DNA of 64,000 bases from Aedoeadaptatus coli. GTDB lineage: Bacteria > Bacillota > Clostridia > Tissierellales > Peptoniphilaceae. The notes under the pieces were generated by a model. It was not told where the DNA came from. It searched no databases and saw nothing but the letters and a program-made list of their open reading frames with translations. The translations under genes and the position numbers were made by a program. This document shows, in pieces, positions 9,301 through 19,180 of the stretch. Every line of letters begins with the position of its first letter. The stretch's first letter is position 1. The stretch is taken from assembly GCF_900343085.1 (NCBI RefSeq), contig NZ_OPYI01000012.1:21369-85368 (forward strand), in the 5' to 3' direction.

Positions 9301-12300
9301 GTCAATGGTTTTGACGTCATTAGCGACAGCTTACAAGAAGCCATGGAAAAGGCGGGAGAAAATCCCCACATCAAAGTGGTCTTCTCCGACAGAAGCGAGT
9401 GGGAAAATAGAAAAGCCGACGAAGCGCCTCCCAAGACCGATAATTTCGATTTGACGGACAAGCTTCCCAACGGCGAATATACGATTCACTTCACACCGAC
9501 CCGAGAAGGAAGCACGGAAGAATTTACCATGATTACCGGTTTCTTCGGCGATCGCGGTTTATTAAAAGTCGAAGACGGAAAAATGTTCTTATCACTACGT
9601 GCAAAATCCAGCGAAAAAAATATGTTGGATTTAGCCATGAAATTAGGTGACACATTTAAATCCGGCACGAGAAAAACCGAAGGATTAGATCAAGGCCAAG
9701 CTATTTTCACTTTCGAAATTAAGGACTTGGATAAAGCACAAAAACTGGCAGCTCTCGTCGATATTATGGGCGGCAAAAAAGATCAATTCGGTCAGTTCGA
9801 TAAGTACACGAAGGCCGACCTCCACTTTAAAGCCCCCATTAAAAAAGGCTTTACAGGCTACGACGATCCCACGGATCCCGAAGCACAAAAGAAGAGAAAC
9901 GCCGACAATCTCACTTTGAAGCTTTTAGATGCCGGCGTAAAGGACTTGAACAATGACGGCAAGCTTTCCCCTGAAGAATTGAGTAAGGCGACGGGCCATC
10001 TGGATCTTTCCGGAGAAAAAATTGCCAAGACGCCGGATATTTCCATGTTGAAGGATCTCGGCCCCGGCGTTACGGGCATCGAGCTTTCAAGCAACGACAT
10101 TACCGAAATTCCCGTAGGGCTTTTCGACAAGATGACGGGCATTACCCATATAAATATTTACGGAAACAAGCTCGAATCCCTTCCCAAGGGCATTTTCGAT
10201 AACAACGAAAATCTCTCCACCTTATGGATGTCCGGGAATAAGTTGAAAGACTTAGACAAAGATTTACTGGCGAAAAACAAGAGAATCAAAGAGGTCGACC
10301 TGTCCAATAACGGCATTGAAAAAATACCGGAGGGCTTCTTGAAAGATGCAAGTCGTTTGGAAACCTTCTATGCTTCCGAAAACGAATTGACCACCCTAAA
10401 CGGCGTTTTGGCAGACAACTATCGACGTTTAAGAGTCATTAATGTTAATGGCAATCAATTGACGTCCTTGCCGGAAGCATTCGGAAGCTATCATTCCTTG
10501 GAAGAACTTCGAGCCAACAACAACAAGCTGAAGGCTCTTCCCAAGACCATGGATAAACTAAACCGATTGGTCATCCTCGATTTGGAAAACAATGCGATTG
10601 AATCATTACCGGAAAGTCTATGGTTGAGACTTGCGGACAATGCCAACAAATACGCCACGAAATATCCGAATTTAATCGTCAAGGGCAATCTGTTGAAAGA
10701 CATTCCCTTCGAAAAGATTGCGGAAAAAGCCAGCGGTCAACGGGTGCGCTTCAACAAATTCGACGTATCCTGCAACTACTTGAAATCCACGTTGACAGGC
10801 GACGAATTGGCCATCATTAGAAAAGCAGGCGTCATCATTAAAGACACCCACGACAATTATTATCAACCGCAACGTAGCGCCATCAATGCGCAAGTAAGCT
10901 ATGCAGAGGGCAAAGTAAAGGTAAGCCAAGACTTGGATTTACTTCAAATGTTCTACTGGAATAGCGGCGACATTAACGATTGGAAATTCTTCAAGAGTCC
11001 CGGTGAATACAAGGCCTTTGTTGAAAACACCATTTATAAGAAGTACGGTATTCGCACAGGCAACGACCAATTAGGCATTGCACAAGTCTTAGATAAAGAC
11101 GGATGGGATTGGAAGATCCAAAACATCATCGAAACGGTCGACGGAGAGAAGGCCACAGTCGTCTATAACGGTTTTGTAAAGAACAAGGGGCACAACGATG
11201 TTGAATCGGAAATTGATCCGGTGGACAGCTTAAACCCCGTCATTGAAGCTCAATTGGATCCCGGAGCAAACTACAAACTGACCCGTCGCCTATTGCTTTC
11301 GAAGAATAATTTCGAAACGGAATTTAGCTACACCCTGGAGTTTAAAACCCCTGAAGCGGCTGCCCACGATGGTCTCGCCAAGGTAAAGGATGCCTTAAGG
11401 GCAGCCATTGAAGCGGCAGAAGCGAAGCTCAACGACGGCAAAGAGTACACCGAGGAAACCGAGCAAGCAGCAAGGGAAAAGATAGCGGCAGGGAAAGAAG
11501 CTTTAAAAGGCAGTGATGCAGCGGCCATGAACAAGGCGAAAATTGATCTTGAACATGCCGTGAAGGCCCTTAAAGAAAAGCCGAAAGCAAGCCAAGAAGA
11601 CGAAAAACTTAAAGAAGCGAAAGGGGCTTTAACCAAGGCCATTGAAGCCGCAGAAGCCAAGCTGAAAGACGGCAAAGACTATACTGCTGACAGTAAGAAA
11701 GCGGTAGAAGAAAAAGTGGCAGCTGCTAAAGAAGCATTAAAAGGAAACGATGCCGAAGCCATGAACGCGGCGAAAGCTAATCTTGAAAATGCTGTGAAGG
11801 CTCTTAAAGAAAAGGAAGTTGTTCCACAAGAAGATGCGAAGCTTAAAGAAGCGAAAGCGGCTTTAACCAAGGCTATTGAAGTGGCAAAAGCTAAATTGAA
11901 GGACGGCAAGACCTACACGGCTGAAACGAAAACGGCTGTGGAAAAGGCCATTAACCAAGCGGAAAAAGATGTAGCGGGAAGGGACACAGCGGCCATGAAC
12001 AAGGCGAAAGCCGATCTTGAAAAAGCGGTGGCAGGCTTAAAAGAAGCACAAAAGCCGACGCCGCAGCCGACGCCGCAACCGCAACCGACGCCTCAACCGA
12101 AGCCATCACAAGATAAGAAAGACAAGTCTAGTGGTTCCTCTTCCGTTTGGATCGGGCACAGACCTGGCGGAAATTCTCAATCCGCTCCGACGAAAGCTCA
12201 GGAAAGCAAATCGGTTGAAAAACCGAAGACGACGGAAACAAAACCCGGTTTTACGGTTCACGTGCTCCAAGAAGCCTATGTCAAAGGTTATCCCGACGGA

Positions 12301-12804
12301 AGCTTTAAACCGAATCAAAAAGTGATTCGTTCGGAAATCGCCACCATGCTGGCGCGTTTTATAAGTGTAAGCGGCGATTTGCAAAAAGCCCTCGCAGACA
12401 TTCGCACCACGGACTGGTATTTCGACAGCTTTAAAACCTTAATCAATGCAGGCATTATCACCGGCTACGGCGACGGCACTTACCGTCCCAATGAAGGTGT
12501 AACCAGGGCCCAAGCGGTTACTATGATCGCCAGATTAAAAGGTCTTCAACCGAAACAAGGCGGATTTAAAGATGTTCCCGCAAACGCATGGTATGCAGGT
12601 TATGCCGGAGCCGCTCAAGAAGCGGGCATCGTCGTCGGCTACGAAGACGGATCCTTTGGCGGAGACCGCGTCATTACCCGTGCGGAAATTATCGCCATAA
12701 TCAACCGCGCGTTCAATATTCCCAAGAAACAATCCCGGAAGGCGTTCAGCGATTTGCCACAAAACCACTGGGCTTACGAGGACATTCAAAAAGCTGCAAA
12801 CTAA
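6322..12804 (+). CDS. Giant Shr-like hemoglobin/heme-binding surface protein with SLH anchor
   Basis: A 2160-residue secreted protein. It has a signal peptide (about residues 1-26). Hemoglobin-interacting (DUF1533-like) segments with TIKINGKAY-type motifs come next, then paired beta domains of the form GTELKV...TAYDVSF (about 655-915). A NEAT-like domain follows at about 1045-1175 (PNGEYTIHF, FTMITGFF, VDIMGG). An EF-hand-like loop (DLNNDGKLSPEE, about 1210) precedes leucine-rich repeats at about 1230-1440. Near the C-terminus are three 78-residue helical repeats (about 1690-1910), a Pro/Gln linker and three SLH domains (about 1975-2160) that should bind the cell-wall polymer. Streptococcal Shr has the same types of hemoglobin-interacting, NEAT and leucine-rich modules. 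The role as hemoglobin receptor is inference. ATG at 6322 is used because it opens the signal peptide and AAGGAGGA precedes it; ATG at 6318 is out of frame. Confidence 0.75.
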   Translation: MKRPIALLLAFCMLLTSFPVRSVHANGAKEVPQGIVFDTSEGALKIGFAGSEPSEAQSDWMRSITSIKINKQFYYLEGASAGEMNYTFDFDEDEGKIIIDNHVLVLPENPIEITAQGYTFYRGVIKNENIKQMADGLTITSIETGKSATDPIGTYVGVRLKYDHDSNGGALTYLLKNNVERAVIDGKTLNFTGSDNYPNLLWQGGVFRTWDKMKDATAIVENFGNNAAHEFKIIMKDGSEVVKTEEGYVDENNEPAPNEKLSQVNTGGMAAGLEIDGVGTPEKLGNALILSSDTPQEEWHGKYFQNIRYILVDDNQGNELRPGYSNFFVDAKKDTRDLTLLNGKLEFAMTGLKLLDNKPHKIVIGFKDGNTITYTQAGYVAPKDIKFDVRKYIEKEDKTQKPETGNENTLAKRFQIDRIGFSKNWKKEYDYSTPKIFFKNLPPKSDTAESTALEEAMKEASFQVNGGEKITNVQGWITRGMTECFEAYSTSEYGGPALGEALKQAGEDPHIVVTFSDGSVWDNKPGESGKETPAPETGKKDEYPIQNIIFKINGTSPQLELDFGSAQKANEVGNEIKTIKINGKAYDKSTFGYSRVTDHYISNDEAIAKALYGKSEIKVEITYNDGTTATKTVTITPVEDPNAPKPQPETPKLVTKVDAATGVKAEYMSDVFEEGTELKVKKVDKAKFFETYKNADKEIDKAGNFTAYDVSFVKNGVKQGTIKNVKLFFPVGEHNKTSVALYQAYTYEDDDDQMQTGTDKVKPEVEGDFITYSTNSFITYAITSDKMIKKTDDAAKVSVEYPKGAFKDGTELKVVGVAGDQFVKDNEAVKAVAEKAKNVTAFDISFLLNGEKQQPARKVKVTLPLGAHDKDSVKVYHFDKEGAAAPELVNDVKIQGNNIVFEADKFSYYFVTSGVREEAGDTRKLNERFAIEAVKLETSSYGSKSLKIYFKNYPKQGEREAQKALAKAIKEATFIVNGSESVKNVEGYCSYGSVNGFDVISDSLQEAMEKAGENPHIKVVFSDRSEWENRKADEAPPKTDNFDLTDKLPNGEYTIHFTPTREGSTEEFTMITGFFGDRGLLKVEDGKMFLSLRAKSSEKNMLDLAMKLGDTFKSGTRKTEGLDQGQAIFTFEIKDLDKAQKLAALVDIMGGKKDQFGQFDKYTKADLHFKAPIKKGFTGYDDPTDPEAQKKRNADNLTLKLLDAGVKDLNNDGKLSPEELSKATGHLDLSGEKIAKTPDISMLKDLGPGVTGIELSSNDITEIPVGLFDKMTGITHINIYGNKLESLPKGIFDNNENLSTLWMSGNKLKDLDKDLLAKNKRIKEVDLSNNGIEKIPEGFLKDASRLETFYASENELTTLNGVLADNYRRLRVINVNGNQLTSLPEAFGSYHSLEELRANNNKLKALPKTMDKLNRLVILDLENNAIESLPESLWLRLADNANKYATKYPNLIVKGNLLKDIPFEKIAEKASGQRVRFNKFDVSCNYLKSTLTGDELAIIRKAGVIIKDTHDNYYQPQRSAINAQVSYAEGKVKVSQDLDLLQMFYWNSGDINDWKFFKSPGEYKAFVENTIYKKYGIRTGNDQLGIAQVLDKDGWDWKIQNIIETVDGEKATVVYNGFVKNKGHNDVESEIDPVDSLNPVIEAQLDPGANYKLTRRLLLSKNNFETEFSYTLEFKTPEAAAHDGLAKVKDALRAAIEAAEAKLNDGKEYTEETEQAAREKIAAGKEALKGSDAAAMNKAKIDLEHAVKALKEKPKASQEDEKLKEAKGALTKAIEAAEAKLKDGKDYTADSKKAVEEKVAAAKEALKGNDAEAMNAAKANLENAVKALKEKEVVPQEDAKLKEAKAALTKAIEVAKAKLKDGKTYTAETKTAVEKAINQAEKDVAGRDTAAMNKAKADLEKAVAGLKEAQKPTPQPTPQPQPTPQPKPSQDKKDKSSGSSSVWIGHRPGGNSQSAPTKAQESKSVEKPKTTETKPGFTVHVLQEAYVKGYPDGSFKPNQKVIRSEIATMLARFISVSGDLQKALADIRTTDWYFDSFKTLINAGIITGYGDGTYRPNEGVTRAQAVTMIARLKGLQPKQGGFKDVPANAWYAGYAGAAQEAGIVVGYEDGSFGGDRVITRAEIIAIINRAFNIPKKQSRKAFSDLPQNHWAYEDIQKAAN
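11404..12040 (+). repeat. Three tandem 234-bp repeats encoding helical (FIVAR-like) modules
   Basis: Repeat units start at 11404, 11638 and 11872, giving an exact 234-base (78-codon) period. Each encodes a segment of the type AIEAAEAKL-DGK-YT, then a helix ending AMN-AK--LE-AVKALKEK. Such three-helix modules act as spacers in large surface proteins. The copies have diverged at many third positions, so the array is not recent. Confidence 0.75.
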
Positions 12805-12840
12805 ATACGGAGAAAGTAAGAAAGAGAGGATGCTCATCCA

Positions 12841-15800
12841 ATGAGTAAACAAGGAGTTCGTATCAGACGATTTGTCATACCTGTGGTATTAAGTTTCTTA
12901 ATGCTCTTTACAGCGATGATAAGTCCCAGCTTTGCAGCCGCTCCCGAGGGGGCGGCCAAAGCTGCCTCCTTTGGCGACAAAGATCCATCGGAAAAAATCA
13001 CCTTACTCGTGGCGCTGAAAGAGCGCAAGCGAGAAAAAAGAACGGGATTACCGTCGGTGGATGCCGAAGATTTAAATACAAGAGAAAATATTCGCGCACA
13101 AGTGGCCTATGCCCGCGCGGCACGAGAAACTTTTTACAATAACTTAAAGTCGGCCAAAATCCATTACGAAGTGGTGGAAACCTACGACGTGGCCTATACC
13201 GGCGTCGCTCTGGAAGTGCAGCGGAAAGAAATTCCCGCCATTGAAAAAATGGCGGACGTCGCCTCTGTGGAAATTTCCCAACAGTTTAAGGCGCCGAAAA
13301 AACCCATCATGCCCCGCTCCTTCGGGAAGACGGACACCTCGTCCAATAATATGGTGGAAGCAGACAAGGCGTGGAAAAAAAGCTACGCCGGAAAAGGCAG
13401 TGTCATCGCCGTCATCGACTCCGGCGTGGATCCTTACCACGAAGCCATGAAGCTCAGCGACCCGGGCAGTGGTCGAATCAAAAGCCAAGGCGAAGTGAAG
13501 AAGTTGATCGACGACTTGGATATCGCTCGCGGCGAGTATTTCAGCTCGAAGATTCCTTTCGGCTATAACTACGCCAACAAATCCACCTCCATCAAAGAAT
13601 TTGATCCCATGAGCCACGGCATGCACGTCTCCGGCATTGTGGCAGGGAACAGCAAAAAAATTCAAGGGGTGGCGCCGGAAGCACAAATCGTCTTTATGCG
13701 CGTTTTCGGCGGCGGCGTCTTCGGTGGCGGCACCACGGCGGAAATTTATACCAAGGCCATTGACGACGCCATTAAACTGGGCGTGGATTCCATGAACATC
13801 AGCATCGGCTCCCCTGCAGGTACGGAAGATTACGTCTTCCCCAACACCGTGCTCGCCCTTGAAAAAGCGAAGCAAGCGGGGATTCTCGTGGCCATTGCGG
13901 CGGGGAACAATGGATTCTTCGGTTATTCCCCCGGCTCAAATGCCAAGCCGAAAGCGGAAAATCCGGATATCGGCATGTTGGCCGACCCCTCTGTCAGCCC
14001 CAATTCTCTTTCCGTAGCCTCCATTCAAAACATGCAGGTGGCTAAAAAAGGCATTCAAATTAAGGGCGACGACCGCGTGTTAAGTTTCCAACCGACGACC
14101 AATGGGAAGGTAACGGATCAATGGGTTTCCCTAAAAGATTGCGGTTACGGGCGGCCCGATGATTTTAAAGAACAGGGCGATAAAAGCACCTACGCTCTAA
14201 TCGAGCGCGGCGAGCCGGGCCCTGTTGCCGGCGATCCCCTTTCCTTTACGGATAAGATCAACAACGCCAGGGACAAGGGCTATGCAGGCGTTATTATTTA
14301 CGATAACGAGCCGAATATGCCTTTGATTCAAGTGGAAGCGCCGGGGACGACGATTCCCGCGGCCTTCGTTACGCGTAAAGACGGCCTCTATTTAAAGGAC
14401 GTCGTCGCAAGAAATTCCCAAGCGCAAATTCGTTTTAACGACGAATATATCTACAGCCTAAGCGAAGACGGCGGCCAACCGTCGGAATTTTCCTCCTGGG
14501 GCTTGACGCCCAATGGCAATTTGAAGCCGGACATTGCGGCACCGGGCGGCGGCATTCTTTCTTCATTAAATGACAATCAATACGGCGTCATGGACGGTAC
14601 TTCCATGGCGGCACCCCACGTCGCCGGCGGCGTGGCCCTTGTGAAACGACGGGTAGAGAAAGACTTCCCCGATATTCACGGTGATAAGAAGTATGATCTC
14701 ATTAAAAAACTTTTAATGTCTACGGCGCAACCTTACAAATACAAGGACTCCGGCGCCTATGCATCGCCCCGCCAACAAGGCTCCGGGCTTATGCAAGTGG
14801 ATAAAGCGATTACGGCCACCGCCTTTATCGAAGGATCCCACGGTTTAACCTCCATAAACTTAGGCAAAAACTTAAGCGGAGACAAGGTCACCGTGCCTTT
14901 TAAAATCGTCAATTTGTCCGATGAGGCGAAGACCTACACCTATTACGGCGTGTTAAATACGGACAAAGTCGAAGGCGGCAAGATTCTCTTGCGTCCCGAA
15001 AAAATTTCCGAAAGCGAAAAGAAAACCGTCACCGTAGGTGCACACGAAGCCATGGAATTAACGGTGGAACTTCCCGTAAGGGGGCTGGATAAGCTGGAGC
15101 AAACCATGCCTAACGGCTTCTTCCTGGAAGGTTTTGTCTTCTGCGAAGAACAAGGCGGCGTGAATTTGTCGGCTCCCTTTGTGGGATTCCACGGCAATTT
15201 CGACAAGCTGGAAGTGGCGGAAACGCCCCTTTACGATTTAGTGAAGGCAGGGAAGCGCTCCTACTACTACGACAAAGGCGGCGAAGACGATTACTACGGC
15301 ACCAATATCGGCGGCGAAATCGACAAAAACCTCATCGTATTGGGTGCGCAAGCAAAATCGACGAAGGCAAATCCGATTTTTGATAAAGAAAAGATCGCCT
15401 TCTCGCCCAACGGCGACGGACGCGTGGACAAAGCTATTTTCATGGCGACCTTCCTGAGAAATTTCGGCGGCGTCGAAATCGCCATTAGAGATCATCAAGG
15501 CAAGCTCGTTTATTACAGCAAAAATCCGGAAGACCACGGTGTGAAAAACTTCTTCGTGGATCCGAGAGTTGGAAATATGTTTGCCAATAATATGATGACC
15601 ACCAAGCCCCACTGGCAATGGAGCGGCAACGATTTATCGGGCACGCCCCTTCCCGACGGAAAATACTACATGACGGTAAAAGTCGCCGCCGCTGGAAAAT
15701 CCATCGGCGCAGACAGCCAAGTCATGGAATTTCCCATTACCATGGACAGAGTGTATCCCCGCGTGAAGAAGGCATACTTTAACGGAGACAAGAGCACCTA

Positions 15801-18800
15801 CACCGTCGAATCCATCGAGGAAAACGGCTCCGGCATTTTATCCGTGCTTTTGAAAAAAGGCAAAGACAGCATCGAGCCCAAGGTGGAAAACGGAAAATAT
15901 GTTTTCGACTTAAAAAATATAAAGATCGACGATTACGAAGTGGAAATCAACGACCAAGCTCGCAACGATTTGCACTATCCCCTGGCGAGCGGCGAACGTA
16001 CCGGTGGCGAACGAAGCGTGCGCATCAAGGCATTGACGGGCAACGATCCCGTGCCGGCAGAAGCCTTTACCTGGACGGTACAAAGTCCGGAGGGAAAAAT
16101 CGAAGACCCCAACAATCTTTCTCCCGGCAAACACGTACTTGTGGTCAATGTAAAAGACGGAAACTACAAATTAATCGGCGAGAAAACCCGGGAATTTGAA
16201 ATCCGACAAGACGAACTTGTTAAAGAGCTGGAAGTACGTTTCGAATCCGTGGACACGGCAGAAGTTCATATCAGTTTGACGAATCCGGACAATGCGAATG
16301 TCTCCCTACTGGTAAAAAGTAAAGACGTGGAAGGTCAGGAATATGTACCGACCATTGTCAACCCCGGCCTTCAAACCATCAAGTTGCCCTTAGGCAACTA
16401 CACCATCGATGTTAGCGGCATTCAGAAAGGCTATTACGCTATGGTCGACGGCGGCGAAGATTTTACCGTCGACAGTCAAAAGCTGCTGACGAAGAACGTG
16501 AACGTTCGCAGCATCGAAAGCAAAGAACTAAATGTTCGCTTAAAACGCAATGGCTATGAGGGTGCCCTACGCTTAAAGTTAATCGGTCAAGACGTGTACC
16601 GAACGGAGCAAAACATTGAATTTGCACCGGGACAAACTGAAAAGAACGTGCGTCTTGATTTCATCCCCTCCAATGTAGAGCTCCAAGATATGGAAGACGG
16701 CTATTACGGATTGGCGAAGCGTTCCAAAACATGGGCTGCCAATGCGAATGCAAGTGCTTGGAGCGTCACCCTTACGCCCCTTGAGGAAAAAGATCCCAAT
16801 TACGTCGATAAGAACGCACTTCGCGCACTATTGGCCAAGACTCGTGAAGTCGTGGCCAACAAGTCGGAATACGCCATGGAGACGGAAGAAGATATTCGCA
16901 ATTGGAAGTACATCGACCTCTACCTGCCTATGGCGGAACAAACTTTAGCCAACGACAAGGCAAGTCAAGACGACGTAGACAAGGTGTGCAACAATTTAAG
17001 AGATGGCCTCAGCAAGCTGCGCAAAAAAGGCGAATCTCGCTTCGATCAATCGAAATTAGAGAAGGCCATTAAACGGACGGAAGGCTTAAAGGCCAATGAC
17101 TATACCGATGAATCCTGGAAAGAAGTTGAGAAAGCCCTAAAAGATGCGAAAGTCATCCTTCAAAAACCCGACGGGAAAAAGAATCAAGACGTGGTGGATA
17201 TTGCCGCCATGGATCTGAATGAGGCCCTTGACGGATTGAAACGAAAAGACGATGCGGCTTTAGTAGACAAAAAAGTATTGGAAGACGCGTTGAAAGCTTA
17301 CAGAGAGGCCCAATACAAGGCAGAGGATTATACGCCGGAATCCTTCGACCGCTTGGAATTGGCAGTGGAAGCGGCAGAAGAAATCTTCAATCGCCCCTTC
17401 CCCGCCCAAGAAGATGTCAATGCCGCGGCACAGGAATTAACCGATGCCATGGCGAAACTTCACTCCGTTACGGGCAAGAAGGAGCGGGAAGCTGAACGCG
17501 AAGCGTTGAAACAAGAACTTTTGGCGGCGCGCGAGCTGAAAAAAAGCGATTATACGCCAAAAACCTGGTTGCAATTGCAAGAGCGCATCGTCTTCGTACA
17601 AAAGATTGCCGATGACGAAAATTCCAGTTTGGACAGTTTGAAACACGGACGGAAGACCTTAAAAGAAGCCATCGATCTTTTGGAAAAACCCTCGCAAGAA
17701 GTGGAAAAAACGGAAATCTACGAACTTCCCTTTAGAGCCCTTCACGCAAGCAAGGATCAGGAATCGATGGCCGCCGGCGTCTTCAAATCCCCTGCGAAGG
17801 TGATTAAGACAACGGACAAAGAAGGCAAGGTTCATTACCGTGTCGTCGTCAACTGCAAAGTTCTTCCATTTGGGAACACGGAAGGTCATTTAAAAGACAT
17901 TCTCTTTGCTTCCTCCGACGGGGAAGGCAAAGTGGACGCCATGCCCGTCATCGACAAAGTGACCGATGCCATGGGCGACTTAAGCTCGTTCACCATCGAC
18001 ATGGACAAAGACCCTCGTCCGGAACATTTCGTAAAAGTAAAATACGTCATCGGTAACGGACCGGGCTTTAACGAAGATATCATGCGTTTAAGCTATGATA
18101 TCGCTAACATGAAGAAGATCGAAGAATCGGAAGAAAAACCGCCGAAGGTGGACGACGGCCTTGAAAAAGCAAAAACGGCTTTGAAGGAGGCCATTGAAAA
18201 AGCGGAAGCAAAACTTGCCGCCCCATCGTACACGGCGGAATCGAAAGCCAAGCTTGAAGAGGCCATTCATTCGGCCAAGGTAGCATTAGAAGGCGACGAT
18301 GCATCGGCCATGGACCTGGCAGTAACGTCTGTTTACAACGCCATGGATCAATTGGTAAAAGAAACGCCGAAGCCTGAGCCGACACCGGATGTGCCGACGC
18401 CGAAGCCGACGCCTGATGTGCCGACACCGAGGCCGAATCCTCAGCCCAATGTGCCGACACCGAAGCCGAATCCCGTTCCGAAACCGAATCCTTGGCCTCG
18501 CCAAGAGCCGAGAGGCGAATCGCCCGCGCCTTCTTATCGCCCGAGCCATCAAGCATCGGCGCCTGAGGTAAAACAAGCGGAGGCAAAGAAGGAAGCGCCG
18601 AAGCTTACGGAGCAAAAAGCCCACAGCTTTACGGTGAAAGCGCCTGAAAAAGCGTATGTAAAAGGCTTCCCCGATGGCAGCTTTAAGCCGAACAAGGAAG
18701 TGACCCGCGGGGAAGTGGCTCAAATTTTGAATCAATTCATTCAAAACAGCGACGCCTATCGCCTGCCGAAAGATGTAAGCGGCAGTGAATGGTACGGAAA

Positions 18801-19179
18801 TAGCGTGGCTCGACTCTACGGCCTGTCCATTTTAAACGGCTACAACGACGGCAATTTGCGACCGGAAGGAAGCATGACCCGCGCGGAACTTGCGGCCATC
18901 ATGACCCGCGTCTTAAATCTAAAGGTGGACAACGCCCGCTTTAACGACGTGAAAGGCAGTGCATGGTACAACGGCTACGTCGGCGCCGTGCAAAATGCTG
19001 GAATCATTCAAGGCTACCCCGACGGCACCTTTGGCGGCGAGCGCACGGTCACCCGCGCGGAGTTGGTCGTCATTGTAAATCGCGCCTTTAAGGTCGTCGG
19101 AAGACCCGGAACGATGCAATTTAATGATGTTGACGCCAATCACTGGGCCTATAAAGAAATTCAAAAGGCAGCCAATTAA
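12841..19179 (+). CDS. Subtilisin-family (S8) surface protease with NEAT and SLH domains
   Basis: A 2112-residue exported protease. It has a signal peptide (about 1-33), an I9-like pro-region and a subtilase domain with Asp193 (VIAVIDSGVDP), His259 (SHGMHVSG) and Ser588 (DGTSMAAPH). A protease-associated insert lies between His and Ser (about 455-535), as in C5a peptidase and lactocepin. Beta-sandwich domains follow, with FSPNGDGRVD near 855, then helical repeats (about 1320-1617), a NEAT domain (about 1620-1755; YELPFRALHAS, ESMAAGVF), one more helical repeat, a Pro-rich linker and three SLH domains (about 1934-2112). It shares its last residues (NHWAY--IQKAAN) with the upstream Shr-like protein. 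Only 36 bases separate the two genes. Degrading hemoglobin and catching heme is a reasonable inference. The substrate is unproven. Confidence 0.82.
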   Translation: MSKQGVRIRRFVIPVVLSFLMLFTAMISPSFAAAPEGAAKAASFGDKDPSEKITLLVALKERKREKRTGLPSVDAEDLNTRENIRAQVAYARAARETFYNNLKSAKIHYEVVETYDVAYTGVALEVQRKEIPAIEKMADVASVEISQQFKAPKKPIMPRSFGKTDTSSNNMVEADKAWKKSYAGKGSVIAVIDSGVDPYHEAMKLSDPGSGRIKSQGEVKKLIDDLDIARGEYFSSKIPFGYNYANKSTSIKEFDPMSHGMHVSGIVAGNSKKIQGVAPEAQIVFMRVFGGGVFGGGTTAEIYTKAIDDAIKLGVDSMNISIGSPAGTEDYVFPNTVLALEKAKQAGILVAIAAGNNGFFGYSPGSNAKPKAENPDIGMLADPSVSPNSLSVASIQNMQVAKKGIQIKGDDRVLSFQPTTNGKVTDQWVSLKDCGYGRPDDFKEQGDKSTYALIERGEPGPVAGDPLSFTDKINNARDKGYAGVIIYDNEPNMPLIQVEAPGTTIPAAFVTRKDGLYLKDVVARNSQAQIRFNDEYIYSLSEDGGQPSEFSSWGLTPNGNLKPDIAAPGGGILSSLNDNQYGVMDGTSMAAPHVAGGVALVKRRVEKDFPDIHGDKKYDLIKKLLMSTAQPYKYKDSGAYASPRQQGSGLMQVDKAITATAFIEGSHGLTSINLGKNLSGDKVTVPFKIVNLSDEAKTYTYYGVLNTDKVEGGKILLRPEKISESEKKTVTVGAHEAMELTVELPVRGLDKLEQTMPNGFFLEGFVFCEEQGGVNLSAPFVGFHGNFDKLEVAETPLYDLVKAGKRSYYYDKGGEDDYYGTNIGGEIDKNLIVLGAQAKSTKANPIFDKEKIAFSPNGDGRVDKAIFMATFLRNFGGVEIAIRDHQGKLVYYSKNPEDHGVKNFFVDPRVGNMFANNMMTTKPHWQWSGNDLSGTPLPDGKYYMTVKVAAAGKSIGADSQVMEFPITMDRVYPRVKKAYFNGDKSTYTVESIEENGSGILSVLLKKGKDSIEPKVENGKYVFDLKNIKIDDYEVEINDQARNDLHYPLASGERTGGERSVRIKALTGNDPVPAEAFTWTVQSPEGKIEDPNNLSPGKHVLVVNVKDGNYKLIGEKTREFEIRQDELVKELEVRFESVDTAEVHISLTNPDNANVSLLVKSKDVEGQEYVPTIVNPGLQTIKLPLGNYTIDVSGIQKGYYAMVDGGEDFTVDSQKLLTKNVNVRSIESKELNVRLKRNGYEGALRLKLIGQDVYRTEQNIEFAPGQTEKNVRLDFIPSNVELQDMEDGYYGLAKRSKTWAANANASAWSVTLTPLEEKDPNYVDKNALRALLAKTREVVANKSEYAMETEEDIRNWKYIDLYLPMAEQTLANDKASQDDVDKVCNNLRDGLSKLRKKGESRFDQSKLEKAIKRTEGLKANDYTDESWKEVEKALKDAKVILQKPDGKKNQDVVDIAAMDLNEALDGLKRKDDAALVDKKVLEDALKAYREAQYKAEDYTPESFDRLELAVEAAEEIFNRPFPAQEDVNAAAQELTDAMAKLHSVTGKKEREAEREALKQELLAARELKKSDYTPKTWLQLQERIVFVQKIADDENSSLDSLKHGRKTLKEAIDLLEKPSQEVEKTEIYELPFRALHASKDQESMAAGVFKSPAKVIKTTDKEGKVHYRVVVNCKVLPFGNTEGHLKDILFASSDGEGKVDAMPVIDKVTDAMGDLSSFTIDMDKDPRPEHFVKVKYVIGNGPGFNEDIMRLSYDIANMKKIEESEEKPPKVDDGLEKAKTALKEAIEKAEAKLAAPSYTAESKAKLEEAIHSAKVALEGDDASAMDLAVTSVYNAMDQLVKETPKPEPTPDVPTPKPTPDVPTPRPNPQPNVPTPKPNPVPKPNPWPRQEPRGESPAPSYRPSHQASAPEVKQAEAKKEAPKLTEQKAHSFTVKAPEKAYVKGFPDGSFKPNKEVTRGEVAQILNQFIQNSDAYRLPKDVSGSEWYGNSVARLYGLSILNGYNDGNLRPEGSMTRAELAAIMTRVLNLKVDNARFNDVKGSAWYNGYVGAVQNAGIIQGYPDGTFGGERTVTRAELVVIVNRAFKVVGRPGTMQFNDVDANHWAYKEIQKAAN

Positions 19180-19180
19180 C

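Noticed and set aside
13144..13875. A 243-codon minus-strand open frame inside the protease gene
   Set aside because: It covers the catalytic domain coding region in antisense. No start signal or motif is seen.
18370..18510. Pro/Thr/Lys-rich repeats (PTPKPTPDVPTP type) in the protease gene as a mobile or CRISPR-like repeat
   Set aside because: It is in-frame low-complexity linker coding sequence before the SLH domains, with irregular units and no spacers.
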